Positions 36,819 through 45,187 of a DNA stretch of 64,000 nucleotides are shown piece after piece. Origin of the DNA: SZAS-18 sp038322235 (GTDB lineage: Bacteria; Verrucomicrobiota; Verrucomicrobiia; Chthoniobacterales; SZAS-18). Under the pieces are notes generated by a model. That model did not search any database. It saw nothing but the letters and a program-made list of their open reading frames with translations, and was not told the origin of the DNA. Both the position numbers and the translations under genes were made by a program. The stretch covers positions 1 through 64,000 of the forward strand of contig JBBQFQ010000020.1 in the NCBI GenBank assembly GCA_038322235.1, written 5' to 3'. Numbering within the stretch: position 1 is the first letter of the stretch; each line of letters opens with the position of its first letter.

Positions 36819-37514
36819 ATGAGCGATCTTCCCGTCGGACAATACGAGCTGCCGGCGTTCCCGCGCTTCGGTCTAAATCAGTTTGCGGCGAGATTTCCGC
36901 GCGAGCCGGATCGGCTCGCCATCGAACTCACGGGAGACGTCGAAAACCGCCTGACGATCTCCCGCGAATGGGAGGCGCTACCGCGGGTCGAGCAATGTTC
37001 CGACTTCCATTGCGTCACGACCTGGAGCACCCGGGGACTGCGCTGGGCCGGGGTTCGCTTTCGCGAATTTTACGAACGAATCGTCCTCCCGCTCGCGCGA
37101 CCCGAGGCCGCGGCGGCATTCGTGATCTTCCGCGGCCAGGACGGCTACGGGGTCAGTCTCCCCCTGGGCGATCTGCTCGCCGATGATGTCCTGCTCGCGG
37201 ACGAGTTGAACGGGCAGCCGCTGACGATCGAACATGGCGCGCCGCTCCGGCTCGTCGCCCCCGCGCACTACGGATACAAGAATCCAAAGCACCTGCGGGC
37301 GATCGGATTTTGGCGCGACGGCCGCGAGTATCGGCCCGCCGCGTTTCGTTTGATGGACCACCCGCGAGCTCGCGTCGCGCTTGAGGAGCGGGGCCGGGTT
37401 CTGCCTGGCTGGCTGCTGCGGTTTCTTTACCGGCCGCTCGTCGGGCCAACGATCCGGCGCTTCCGCGCCGAACTCGTCCGGCATCGCGCCGCGGAAGCGG
37501 GTTCGGGAAAGTAG
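36819..37514 (+). CDS. Molybdopterin-dependent oxidoreductase (sulfite oxidase-like)
   Basis: 231 aa from the ATG at 36819. Only the molybdopterin-binding domain is present, with the cysteine in CSDFHCVTTWS and the segments WAGVRFREFYERI and GYGVSLPLGDLLADDVLLAD typical of the sulfite oxidase / YedY-like family. No Tat signal or haem domain is present. The C-terminal tail LVGPTIRRFRAELV is basic. The substrate is unknown and the assignment is at family level. Confidence 0.85.
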   Translation: MSDLPVGQYELPAFPRFGLNQFAARFPREPDRLAIELTGDVENRLTISREWEALPRVEQCSDFHCVTTWSTRGLRWAGVRFREFYERIVLPLARPEAAAAFVIFRGQDGYGVSLPLGDLLADDVLLADELNGQPLTIEHGAPLRLVAPAHYGYKNPKHLRAIGFWRDGREYRPAAFRLMDHPRARVALEERGRVLPGWLLRFLYRPLVGPTIRRFRAELVRHRAAEAGSGK

Positions 37515-37596
37515 CGCCTCCCCGGTTATTTTTTCTCCGCGATCTCGGCGCGGAGTCGTTCCTCCTGGACGCACTGCTTCTGGCGAAACGCGGCCG

Positions 37597-39999
37597 CTAC
37601 TCGGCGGACATCGCCCAAAACCGGGCGAAGGCGTCGCCCCAGCCGCGGCGTTCCACCGCGGCCCGACCTTCGCGGGCGAGACGGCTCCGCAGTCCCTCGT
37701 CTCCCAACAGACGCTCGGCGGCCGCGACCAGGTCGTCGACATCCAGCCCACGCGTGATGAGGCCGGTGTGCTCATGCTCGACCAGTTCCCGCGGACCGCC
37801 TTGATCGGAAACGATGATCGGCAGGCCACTCGACTGGGCTTCGACCACGACGTTGCCGTAGGTGTCGGTCACGCTCGGGAAGAGGAACAAATCGGCCGAG
37901 GCATAAGCCTTCGCGAGCGGCTCGCCGGAAAGCACGCCCGTGAAAATCGCTTCGGGCAGCAGCTGCTTCAGTTCCGCGGCGTAGAGGCCGTCCCCGACCA
38001 CCCCCGCGCGCACCGCGTGACCGCGCTCCGTCAGCCGGCGAATCGTCGCCGCGAAGAGATCGAGCTGCTTCTCCACCGAGACGCGACCGACGTAGAGGAC
38101 GATCCTTTCCCCGGGCCGGGCTCCGCGATCGAGCCAATATCGCGGATCGCGCTTCGCCGGAGTGAAGAGATCCGTGGCTACCCCGCGCGGAAGGATCTTG
38201 AGTTTCTCTCCCCTGATCCCGCGCTCGGTCCAGATCTGGCGGTAGCGCTCGGAGTTGACGAAGACGACGTCGAACTGGTGGTAGAACCACGACATGAAGC
38301 GCCACGAGAGCGACTCCATGAAATGGTCGTCCGTCAGGATCTGGACGTAATACGGAATGTCCGTGTGGTAGATGCCCGCGGTGGGCAGGCCGAGCGTTTT
38401 CGCCGCCAGCAGTGCGGTCAGTCCGATCGGCCCCGGGGTGCTGATGATGAGCTCGGTGAATCCCTCGCGCTGGATGTAGTCGATCATCTCCAGCACCGGC
38501 GGAAACGTGAGCTTCTGCAGCTCGTATTCCGGAATCTCGAACTCCCCGATCGGATGAAAGTTCTTCAGCGGAATGCCGGGTTCGAGTTCGAACTCGGGTC
38601 GGGAGGTGACGATGCGGATATCGCAGCCCGCCGCATGGCCGGCGGCGACCATCCGCTGGATGGTTGTCGCCACCCCGTTGATGTCCTCGAGCGTGTCCGT
38701 AAACCAGGCGCGCTTGGTATTCCGCAGGGCCGGCGGGCACGAGCCGACGAGACGTTGGGCGGTCTGACGCAGGCGGGCCCGGTTTGGCTGCTGGCTGGTG
38801 ATGCCGTAAATGTAAGGGCCGAGCAGCAGGACGAGTGGCGCGATCGCCGAGATGGCCTGCATCGCTTCGATCACATTCCCGCCGGAGAGCTGCTGGATAA
38901 ATTTCACGAAGAACCGGTAGGCGAGCTGGTTCGTGAAGAGATTCGCGATGACGAAGGCCCGGCGCTCCGGCTCCTCCACGCCGGCGGTCTCCCGCGCGAT
39001 CGCATCCTTGACCGCGGGCTCGGAGAAGTATTTCGCGAGGTCGCGCCAGAGCGAGAGATTGCCCGGCTTCACCGCTTCGAAAATCCGGCCATCGAGGATG
39101 CTCTGGGCGAGGAAGCCGAGCTTGTCGGTGAACGAGAACTGGGTGGGATCGCGTCCCTCCAGAAATCGGGAAAACGCCTTCTCCACCAAAGCCGGAGTTT
39201 CGCCCTGGGCGCGCAGGAACCGGTCCTTCGCAAACTGCCAGGCGATGTTGTACAGGCCGTGGGAGAGCGTCAGGGGAGAACCCCCGTTCCCGTGCGCGGT
39301 CGTGCGCCCGGCCCGGAGATGCGCGAGGAACTCCGAGACGTCCGCCGCGGCCGGCGTCTCGGTCCAGGCGCGCGCGGGGAAAAGGCCTCCATGGTCGTCC
39401 GAGCCGCCAATGAAACATTTCCGCCAAGCCTCCGCGTGCGTCGGAGCGAGGTCGTGCCGATTCGCGTACTCCTCAATCCGCGCGGGCGTCAGCGAGCCGA
39501 GGACGTCCCGCAGAACCACATTGTGCAGATCGTCGCGCAGACCATTGATCGACTCGAAAGAGCGAAAGAGCAGCGCCAAGCGCTCGACGTGCAAGGCCGT
39601 GATCCGCTGATCCGGATCGAAAAGCGCGTGCGCGACGGCGTGCGCCAGCTCCTGCTCGGCGAGATACCGCTGCAGCTCGATGACGTTCTCCCGCAGCTTC
39701 GTGATCTCACGATGCTGAGCTTCGTTCAAACCCCAGACGAGCACGTGAACCCGGCAACGATCGTCCGGAAAACAGGCGGTGACCTGCTCACCGATGATGA
39801 CTCCGGGTTCGCCGGCGATCGTGAGGGCGCCGTCGATCGTGTCGTGATCGGTGATCGTCACGAAGTCCATCCCACGCGCGCGCAGCTTCTCGGAGAGCGC
39901 CCGCGGATCGGAATAGCTTTCCGGAAACTGGACCCGGCGGAAAAGCCATTCCGCGGCGCGATCGCTGTGGCGGGAGTGAATATGGAGATCAGCCTTCAT
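37597..39999 (-). CDS. PHP-domain / glycosyltransferase family 4 fusion
   Basis: 800 aa from the ATG at 39999 (MKADLHIHSRHSD). Residues 1 to about 230 form a PHP-type metallo-phosphoesterase domain (ADLHIHSRHSD, ITDHDT, GGSDDHGG). A helical region of about 190 residues follows. Residues of about 428-800 form a GT4 (GT-B) glycosyltransferase with YVGRVSVEKQLDLF and FPSVTDTYGNVVVEAQSSGLP; the first Glu of the usual EX7E motif is Asp, as in some mannosyltransferases. GT4 enzymes build lipid- or cell-wall-linked glycans. Why a phosphoesterase is fused is not known. Confidence 0.9.
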   Translation of the reverse strand: MKADLHIHSRHSDRAAEWLFRRVQFPESYSDPRALSEKLRARGMDFVTITDHDTIDGALTIAGEPGVIIGEQVTACFPDDRCRVHVLVWGLNEAQHREITKLRENVIELQRYLAEQELAHAVAHALFDPDQRITALHVERLALLFRSFESINGLRDDLHNVVLRDVLGSLTPARIEEYANRHDLAPTHAEAWRKCFIGGSDDHGGLFPARAWTETPAAADVSEFLAHLRAGRTTAHGNGGSPLTLSHGLYNIAWQFAKDRFLRAQGETPALVEKAFSRFLEGRDPTQFSFTDKLGFLAQSILDGRIFEAVKPGNLSLWRDLAKYFSEPAVKDAIARETAGVEEPERRAFVIANLFTNQLAYRFFVKFIQQLSGGNVIEAMQAISAIAPLVLLLGPYIYGITSQQPNRARLRQTAQRLVGSCPPALRNTKRAWFTDTLEDINGVATTIQRMVAAGHAAGCDIRIVTSRPEFELEPGIPLKNFHPIGEFEIPEYELQKLTFPPVLEMIDYIQREGFTELIISTPGPIGLTALLAAKTLGLPTAGIYHTDIPYYVQILTDDHFMESLSWRFMSWFYHQFDVVFVNSERYRQIWTERGIRGEKLKILPRGVATDLFTPAKRDPRYWLDRGARPGERIVLYVGRVSVEKQLDLFAATIRRLTERGHAVRAGVVGDGLYAAELKQLLPEAIFTGVLSGEPLAKAYASADLFLFPSVTDTYGNVVVEAQSSGLPIIVSDQGGPRELVEHEHTGLITRGLDVDDLVAAAERLLGDEGLRSRLAREGRAAVERRGWGDAFARFWAMSAE

Positions 40000-40091
40000 G
40001 CGTCGCGGGCCGGGAACGTCCCGCATCGACCGTCACCCGGCAAGGCACACGACACGCCACGAAATTGACACCCGCGCGGACGCCGCCATGG

Positions 40092-40114
40092 ATGCAATCC
40101 GCTGTCGATTGCAT
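40092..40114 (+). promoter_or_regulatory. Hairpin over the TauE/SafE start codon
   Basis: ATGCAATC (40092-40099) and GATTGCAT (40107-40114) form an 8-bp stem with a 7-nt loop. The 5' arm includes the first in-frame ATG and the 3' arm overlaps the second at 40113, so the structure could hide one start. Significance is uncertain. Confidence 0.5.
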
Positions 40115-40886
40115 GCAATTCTTCGAGTTCACCCCGTTCCAGTGGTTTATCGCGGCGGTGGCGGCATTTTTCATCGGGGTCTCAAAGACCGGGTTCGCCG
40201 GCGTCGGGCTGGTGGGGATCTATCTGATGACAGAGATCATGCCGGCGCGGGAATCGACCGGGGTGATTCTGCCGATGGTGGTCTTCGCGGATGCCTGGGT
40301 GATCCGCTCGCTGGGGTCGCTCGCGAAATGGCACCTCATCCGTCAGTTCCTTCCGCTCGCCCTGATCGGCATCGTCATCGGCTATTTTCTCTTCGCGTTG
40401 ATTCCGGAGGCGAATTTCCGTTTTGTCATCGGCCTCGCCATTCTCCTGCTCGTCCTCGGACAGTATCTCCGCCGGGCGATGCTTCTCCGGGCCGTCACCC
40501 AGAATCGACTGAAGGTCCGGAGCGGGCCTCCCCCCGCCGCCGGCTGGATTCTCGGCCTGGTCGGCGGCATCAACACGATGATCGCCAACTCCGCGGGTCC
40601 GTTCATGGCGATGTATCTGCTGATGGATCCGTCGCTCTCCAAGATGGAGTTCGTCGGCACGAACGCGTGGATGTTTCTCATCATCAACGCGTCGAAGCTG
40701 CCGCTGAGTTACAGTCTGGGCGTGATCACGGGGCCATCGCTCCTCTTCAACCTCTGCCTACTGCCCGCGATCATCGCCGGGATCGTCTGCGGTCGGGCGG
40801 CCTTGGAACGGATGTCCCAGGCCGTCTTCGAGCAGATCCTTCTGCTCTTCTGCCTCTTTGCGGCGATCCGGCTGATGTGGTCGTAA
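40092..40886 (+). CDS. TauE/SafE-family sulfite exporter-like membrane protein
   Basis: 264 aa from the ATG at 40092 (40113 is the alternative, with WFIAAVAAFFIGVSKTGFAGVGLVGIYL). Eight or so helices, the SKTGF motif near the N-terminus and GGINTMIANSAGPFMAMYL in the second half mark the family (formerly DUF81). Substrates include sulfite and sulfonate-derived anions; the actual one here is unknown. It converges with the exported protein gene, 24 bp apart. Confidence 0.88.
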   Translation: MQSAVDCMQFFEFTPFQWFIAAVAAFFIGVSKTGFAGVGLVGIYLMTEIMPARESTGVILPMVVFADAWVIRSLGSLAKWHLIRQFLPLALIGIVIGYFLFALIPEANFRFVIGLAILLLVLGQYLRRAMLLRAVTQNRLKVRSGPPPAAGWILGLVGGINTMIANSAGPFMAMYLLMDPSLSKMEFVGTNAWMFLIINASKLPLSYSLGVITGPSLLFNLCLLPAIIAGIVCGRAALERMSQAVFEQILLLFCLFAAIRLMWS

Positions 40887-40910
40887 GGGAAGCGCGGCCG
40901 GCCCCCGCCA

Positions 40911-41417
40911 TCACTTCCTCAGAATCGAGGCAAACGCCGCAGCGTCGGCGGGCGAAAGCTTCGGATTGCCCGAGCGAATGGCCGGATCGAACGCAAATTC
41001 AAGTTCCCGCGCGCTTCGCACGACGAGCTTCAGTTCACCGCCATATTTGATGTCGCCGATCTTGCAGAGTTCCGCGCCCGGCGCCGAACCAGGAAACTTT
41101 CGCAGGGCTTCGGCCAGCATCGTCTGGATTTGCGCGACGGACTTCGACTTGCCCGTGCCGACGAGGAAATAGCTCCACGACTCGCGCCCGCCTCCGCTGG
41201 AGCGGGTGGTCGCGAACTTGAGCTGATGTCCCTTCTCGGCCGACATCGACGGCGCGGTCCCCGAGACCGAGTACATGTCGAAGCCGTCGGCAGACTTCGC
41301 CGAGCCGAACGAGAAGGCGAAGGGGGTCCGCTGCGGTGCCGCCGCCGCTTCCTGCGCCAGGGCGGAGAGGGAAAAGCCCGTCGAGACCGCGAGAAGAAGA
41401 AGGATATTTTTCAACAT
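40911..41417 (-). CDS. Exported hypothetical protein
   Basis: 168 aa from the ATG at 41417. The signal peptide is MLKNILLLLAVSTGFSLSALA with cleavage near ALA-QE. The mature part is beta-rich (SYFLVGTGKSKSVAQIQTML, IKYGGELKLVVRSARELEFAF). No family was recognised. Confidence 0.65.
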   Translation of the reverse strand: MLKNILLLLAVSTGFSLSALAQEAAAAPQRTPFAFSFGSAKSADGFDMYSVSGTAPSMSAEKGHQLKFATTRSSGGGRESWSYFLVGTGKSKSVAQIQTMLAEALRKFPGSAPGAELCKIGDIKYGGELKLVVRSARELEFAFDPAIRSGNPKLSPADAAAFASILRK

Positions 41418-41510
41418 GGCGGAAAGCTGTGGCGGACCGGGCAGGCTGACAACGCGTAATCCGACGCGACTGCGTGATCGCACCCAAAAAAGTTTCGAAC
41501 CTTGCGATGA

Positions 41511-42395
41511 TCAGGGCCGCACCACATCCCGCACGATCGCCGCAAAGGCGGCCGCGAGCGGGCGGAGGGCGTCGGGCCGGAAGCCCAGCGCCAAAACCAC
41601 GCGCGGCGGTGACGGACGGACGGGGCGGACAACGAGTCCACTCGTGTGTTCCAGCGAAGAGCATTCGGGCAGCAACGCGATGCCCCCGCCTGATTGCACC
41701 CCGGCGATGAGACTGGCCGCTCCGTCAAATTCAGCGTCGATCCGAAAGGGAACGCGATGGGCGGCGAAGAACCGTCCGAGGCGGCCGGCGTATTCCGGAT
41801 AGTCGTCACGCGAGTAGATCAAAAACTTCTCCCCCGCGAGATCCCGCGGCGCGAGTTGGCGCCGGCCCGCGAGCGCATGACAGGCTGGCAGCACGGCCCG
41901 AAGTGCAAACTCCGCCAACGGCTCGAAGACGAGGCTGCGCGGCGCATCCTCAGGCGGCGACTGGAGCGTCAGATCCAGCTGGCCTCCGGCCAGGCCCGCC
42001 AGCATCTCGGCGGTCGAGTAATCGTGCAGCCGAACCCGGGCCGGGGCGTGAAGCCGCCGGAATTCGTCGAGCGCCCGCGGGAGGAAGTGGGCGGTCAGGG
42101 TCGGCGCGTACCCGACCTCGATCGTGCGCGGGCCCCCCGCCGAGGCCCGCACGCGCGCGATCGCTTCGTCCGCGGCGACCAGAACCGCCCGGGCATCGGC
42201 CAGAAACGCCCGCCCGGCCGGCGTGAGCCGCAGGGATCGGGCGGTCCGATGAAAGAGCGTTACGCCGAGTTCTTCCTCGAGATCGCGGATCTGCCGACTG
42301 AGCGGGGGCTGGGACAAATGCAATCGGATCGCCGCCTTGGTCACGCTTTCCGCCTCGGCCACAGCCACGAAGTAGCGCAGATGGCGGAGTTCCAC
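41511..42395 (-). CDS. LysR-family transcriptional regulator
   Basis: 294 aa, GTG start. The HTH is at residues of about 4-62 (LRYFVAVAEAESVTKAAIRLHLSQPPLSRQIRDLEEELGVTLFHR), followed by the effector domain to about 290. Its upstream region begins at once with a 68-bp element containing TACCCTTTGGGTA, a perfect T-N11-A dyad of the LysR type 12 bp from the start codon, so autoregulation is likely. A second copy of the element precedes pirin. Effector unknown. Confidence 0.95.
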   Translation of the reverse strand: MELRHLRYFVAVAEAESVTKAAIRLHLSQPPLSRQIRDLEEELGVTLFHRTARSLRLTPAGRAFLADARAVLVAADEAIARVRASAGGPRTIEVGYAPTLTAHFLPRALDEFRRLHAPARVRLHDYSTAEMLAGLAGGQLDLTLQSPPEDAPRSLVFEPLAEFALRAVLPACHALAGRRQLAPRDLAGEKFLIYSRDDYPEYAGRLGRFFAAHRVPFRIDAEFDGAASLIAGVQSGGGIALLPECSSLEHTSGLVVRPVRPSPPRVVLALGFRPDALRPLAAAFAAIVRDVVRP

Positions 42396-42463
42396 GACGC
42401 TGAGCTTACCCTTTGGGTATGCTCAGGCAACGTACATCGTCTTGGCGGTCAGGCCCGCCGCGC
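42396..42463. repeat. 68-bp direct repeat, left copy
   Basis: Matches 43642-43709 at 65 of 68 positions. It lies directly against the lysR start codon. The copy contains the LysR-type box at 42407-42419 and the shared ATGCTCAGGCAACG and ATCGTCTTGGCGGTCAGG blocks. Confidence 0.95.
42407..42419. promoter_or_regulatory. Putative LysR box (T-N11-A) before lysR
   Basis: TACCCTTTGGGTA, arms TACCC and GGGTA around TTT, fits the T-N11-A consensus. Distance to the lysR start is 11 bp. Confidence 0.6.
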
Positions 42464-42761
42464 ATCAACCTCCGCCCCCCGACGCCGGCATCGAGGTTGC
42501 ACGGGGCGGTGAAAATGCGCCGGCCTTGCCCCCGTAGCGGCGCCCCAGCGGCCAGGCTCGCGCGCAAGATCAGGGCGGGTTCGCCGGCGGGAAGTGCTCT
42601 CGTACGAGCCGGATCAACGGCTCAGGCAGGATCCGGTCGCCGGAGTTGTCTCAGCGCGTGATCCGGCTGCGGGCGGGCGCGGCGGACATGCGCGCACTGG
42701 ACCCTTCGCGCCGATCCGCATCAAAACTCCGGCCGAAGCCGTTCAGCCAGCAGCCCGCGTT
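42464..42761. other. Intergenic left part of the insert between the 68-bp repeats
   Basis: About 300 bp, GC-rich, with no gene, strong hairpin or recognisable mobile-element end that I can support. Short open frames have no family features. Confidence 0.5.
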
Positions 42762-43478
42762 TCAATTATTCCCGCCGGCGTCCACGCCGCTTGAAAACGG
42801 GGTCGTGCAATTGGAGGTCAGATTGTCGCGATACTTTCCGCGGAGGATACCCGTGGTGCAGTTGGAGATCGTGTTGTTGATGTAAAACGATCCCCCACCC
42901 CCGTCGATGCCCCGGCTACTGGTGCCAACGGTCGCGGCGGTGACTCCGGCAATCACGCAACGTTCCACCCGCACCCCGTCGAAGGTGTAGATGGCGGCCG
43001 CGTTGGTGTTGGTGGAGGTATTGCCAATCTGGCTATAGACGGAGTCCCGAATCTGCGATCCGGCTGAATCGCTGGCGAAGTACACCCCGTAGATGTAGCA
43101 GCGGGTGAAGTTTAGGAACTCTGCCAGGTGGTTGATGTTGTTGGTGCTCGAGCCGTCGAAGGAAATTCCATAACCCATGTTCGCGAGGGTGCCGTTGCGG
43201 ATGACGATGTTGCTTCCGCCGTTCGTGCGGATGCAGGCTTTGGTCGACGTCGGCGTGTTCCCCGGGCCCGAGACGAAGAAGCCGCCGAGGTCGATGAGGA
43301 CATTCGGCGCGTTGACGGTGATCAGATCGACGTTGGCGGAGGCACCGATAAGATTGCGATCCACGACATATTGTCCGGAGGCCGTGATCGTGTACGGAAC
43401 CGAGCTGATGACAGTCTGCGCGGAGGCGCTGGCGGTGGCGAAGACAAGAGCGAGAAGGCAGGTACGAAACGAATTCAT
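42762..43478 (-). CDS. Secreted right-handed beta-helix protein
   Basis: 238 aa with a signal peptide (MNSFRTCLLALVFATASASAQ). The body shows parallel beta-helix rungs: VDLITVNAPNVLIDLGGFFVSG, SNIVIRNGTLANMGYGISFDG, NHLAEFLNFTRCYIYGVYF, DGVRVERCVIAGVTAATVG, FYINNTISNCTTGILRG. Such folds occur in pectate lyases and surface adhesins; no catalytic motif is seen. It lies wholly inside the segment flanked by the 68-bp repeats, so it was probably inserted between lysR and pirin. The codon usage looks less GC-rich than its neighbours by eye. Confidence 0.75.
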   Translation of the reverse strand: MNSFRTCLLALVFATASASAQTVISSVPYTITASGQYVVDRNLIGASANVDLITVNAPNVLIDLGGFFVSGPGNTPTSTKACIRTNGGSNIVIRNGTLANMGYGISFDGSSTNNINHLAEFLNFTRCYIYGVYFASDSAGSQIRDSVYSQIGNTSTNTNAAAIYTFDGVRVERCVIAGVTAATVGTSSRGIDGGGGSFYINNTISNCTTGILRGKYRDNLTSNCTTPFSSGVDAGGNN

Positions 43479-43641
43479 GGTGTGAGTCTTTGGTTGTCGC
43501 GACCGCCTCCTGGAGCGGATGACTTCAGAAGGGGCCGCGTTACGACTCTAATCCGGAAGAGCGCGCTCCAGTTTCAGAAATAGTCGCGCCAGGGAAAATT
43601 CGTCCGGTTCGCGGCGCATACGGTCTGCCCCGGAGTTCCCT

Positions 43642-43709
43642 GACGCTGTGCTTACCCTTCGGGTATGCTCAGGCAACGCACATCGTCTTGGCGGTCAGGC
43701 CCGCCGCGC
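43642..43709. repeat. 68-bp direct repeat, right copy
   Basis: Three mismatches relative to 42396-42463. It ends 14 bp before the pirin start codon. It contains the second LysR-type box at 43653-43665. Confidence 0.95.
43653..43665. promoter_or_regulatory. Putative LysR box (T-N11-A) before pirin
   Basis: TACCCTTCGGGTA keeps both 5-bp arms of the first box; the single change is in the loop. It ends 58 bp before the pirin ATG, where an activator site would be plausible. Confidence 0.55.
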
Positions 43710-43723
43710 GTGATTCTTCCGGT

Positions 43724-44443
43724 ATGCAAACCCTCGAATCTGGTCAGATCACCGTCCGCAAATCCGGCGAACGCGGTCACGCTCAGCATGGCTGGCTCGA
43801 CAGCCGCCACACGTTCAGCTTTGGCGAGTACCACGACTCCCACCACCTGGGCTTCCGGTCGCTCCGCGTCATTAATGACGATCACGTGGCGGCCGGGATG
43901 GGCTTCGGGGCCCATCCGCACCGCGACATGGAGATCTTCAGCTACGTCATCTCCGGCGCACTCCAGCACAAGGACAGCCTCGGAAATGGTCGCACCCTGC
44001 TTCCGGGCCAAATCCAGCTGATGAGCGCCGGCACGGGGGTGACCCACAGCGAGTTCAATCCCTCGCGGACAGAGCCAATTCATTTCCTCCAGGTCTGGAT
44101 CCAACCCGCGAAACGTGGGCTCAAACCACACTACTCGGAATGGCACCCGACCGAGGCCGATGCCACCAATCCGAAGGTCCTCGTGATTTCTCCGGATGGC
44201 CGCGACGGCTCCGCCGCCATCGCCCAGGATGCGGACGTCTGGCGCTTGAAACTGCGGGCCGGCGAAAGCGTCTCGCATTCTCTCCGCGAGGGCCGCGCGC
44301 TCTGGCTGCAACTCGCCACCGGCGCGCTGAAGTTGAACGACACCGAACTCGCCGCGGGCGACGGCGCGAGCAGCGAAATCGCAGGGGAATGGCGTCTCGC
44401 GGCGAGCACTGACACGGAAGCGCTCCTCTTCGACCTGGCCTGA
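43724..44443 (+). CDS. Pirin-family protein (YhhW-like)
   Basis: 239 aa from the ATG at 43724. The cupin metal site is seen in HPHRDMEIFSYVISG (about residue 63) and GTGVTHSEFNPS (about 107). C-terminal cupin half ends LFDLA. Some bacterial pirins (YhhW) are quercetin 2,3-dioxygenases; others regulate metabolism. Adjacent lysR and pdxH suggest a small regulated unit. pdxH starts 37 bp downstream. Confidence 0.93.
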   Translation: MQTLESGQITVRKSGERGHAQHGWLDSRHTFSFGEYHDSHHLGFRSLRVINDDHVAAGMGFGAHPHRDMEIFSYVISGALQHKDSLGNGRTLLPGQIQLMSAGTGVTHSEFNPSRTEPIHFLQVWIQPAKRGLKPHYSEWHPTEADATNPKVLVISPDGRDGSAAIAQDADVWRLKLRAGESVSHSLREGRALWLQLATGALKLNDTELAAGDGASSEIAGEWRLAASTDTEALLFDLA

Positions 44444-44479
44444 CCGAGCGCGCCGCGGGCGATTGCGCTAGCGTGGCGG

Positions 44480-45118
44480 ATGGACATCGCCTCCCTCCGC
44501 CGCGACTACGCGCTGGCCGGTCTCGACCGGCCCGAACTCGATCCCGACCCGCTTCAGCAGTTTGCGAAGTGGTTCGCGATCAACGCCGCGGCGGATTCGG
44601 GCGAACCGAACGCGATGACCCTCGCGACCGCCGACCGGAACGGCGTCCCCTCGTCGCGCATCGTCCTCCTCAAGGGCTTCGACGCGGGCGGCTTCCGCTT
44701 TTTTACGAACTACCTGAGTCGGAAGGGCCGGGAAATGGCTGAAAACCCCCACGTCAGCCTTACCTTCCACTGGTACTCCGAGGAACGGCAGGTCAGCATT
44801 CAGGGAACGGCCGAAAAGGTGTCGCGTGAACTTTCCCGCGAGTATTTCGACTCCCGGCCGCGCAACAGCCGGCTGAGCGCGCTCGCCTCAGAGCAGACGA
44901 CCGTCGTCCCGGATCGCGCGTTTCTCGAGAAGCGGCTGCAAGCGCTGGAGGAGCAATACGCTGGCAGCGAGCCGCCCCTGCCGGAGACGTGGGGCGGATA
45001 CTGCGTCCGGCCAACCCGATACGAATTCTGGCAAGGCCGGCCCAGCCGCCTCCACGATCGGTTCACGTATCGGTCCGATGGCGCGGGCGGCTGGACCATC
45101 GAGCGGCTCGCGCCTTAA
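44480..45118 (+). CDS. pdxH: Pyridoxamine 5'-phosphate oxidase
   Basis: 212 aa, full length for the family. It oxidises pyridoxine or pyridoxamine 5'-phosphate to pyridoxal 5'-phosphate with FMN. Motifs: SSRIVLLKGFDAGGFRFFTNYLSRKG and LTFHWYSEERQVSIQG (FMN binding), and the C-terminal YEFWQGRPSRLHDRFTY with the final ERLAP. It follows pirin on the same strand. Confidence 0.97.
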   Translation: MDIASLRRDYALAGLDRPELDPDPLQQFAKWFAINAAADSGEPNAMTLATADRNGVPSSRIVLLKGFDAGGFRFFTNYLSRKGREMAENPHVSLTFHWYSEERQVSIQGTAEKVSRELSREYFDSRPRNSRLSALASEQTTVVPDRAFLEKRLQALEEQYAGSEPPLPETWGGYCVRPTRYEFWQGRPSRLHDRFTYRSDGAGGWTIERLAP

Positions 45119-45187
45119 GCCGGAGCGGCTCAGCCTCGTTGCCCGTCACGTCCCGCTTTCCCCGTGCGCGGAAGGCCGTCGCGGGGT

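Noticed and set aside
37515..37596. Hairpin CTCCGCG...CGCGGAG as a terminator
   Set aside because: The T-run is upstream of the stem on the plus strand, so it would not terminate either gene.
37381..40068. 895-codon frame antisense to the PHP-GT4 gene
   Set aside because: No domain; the minus-strand gene has both PHP and GT4 motifs.
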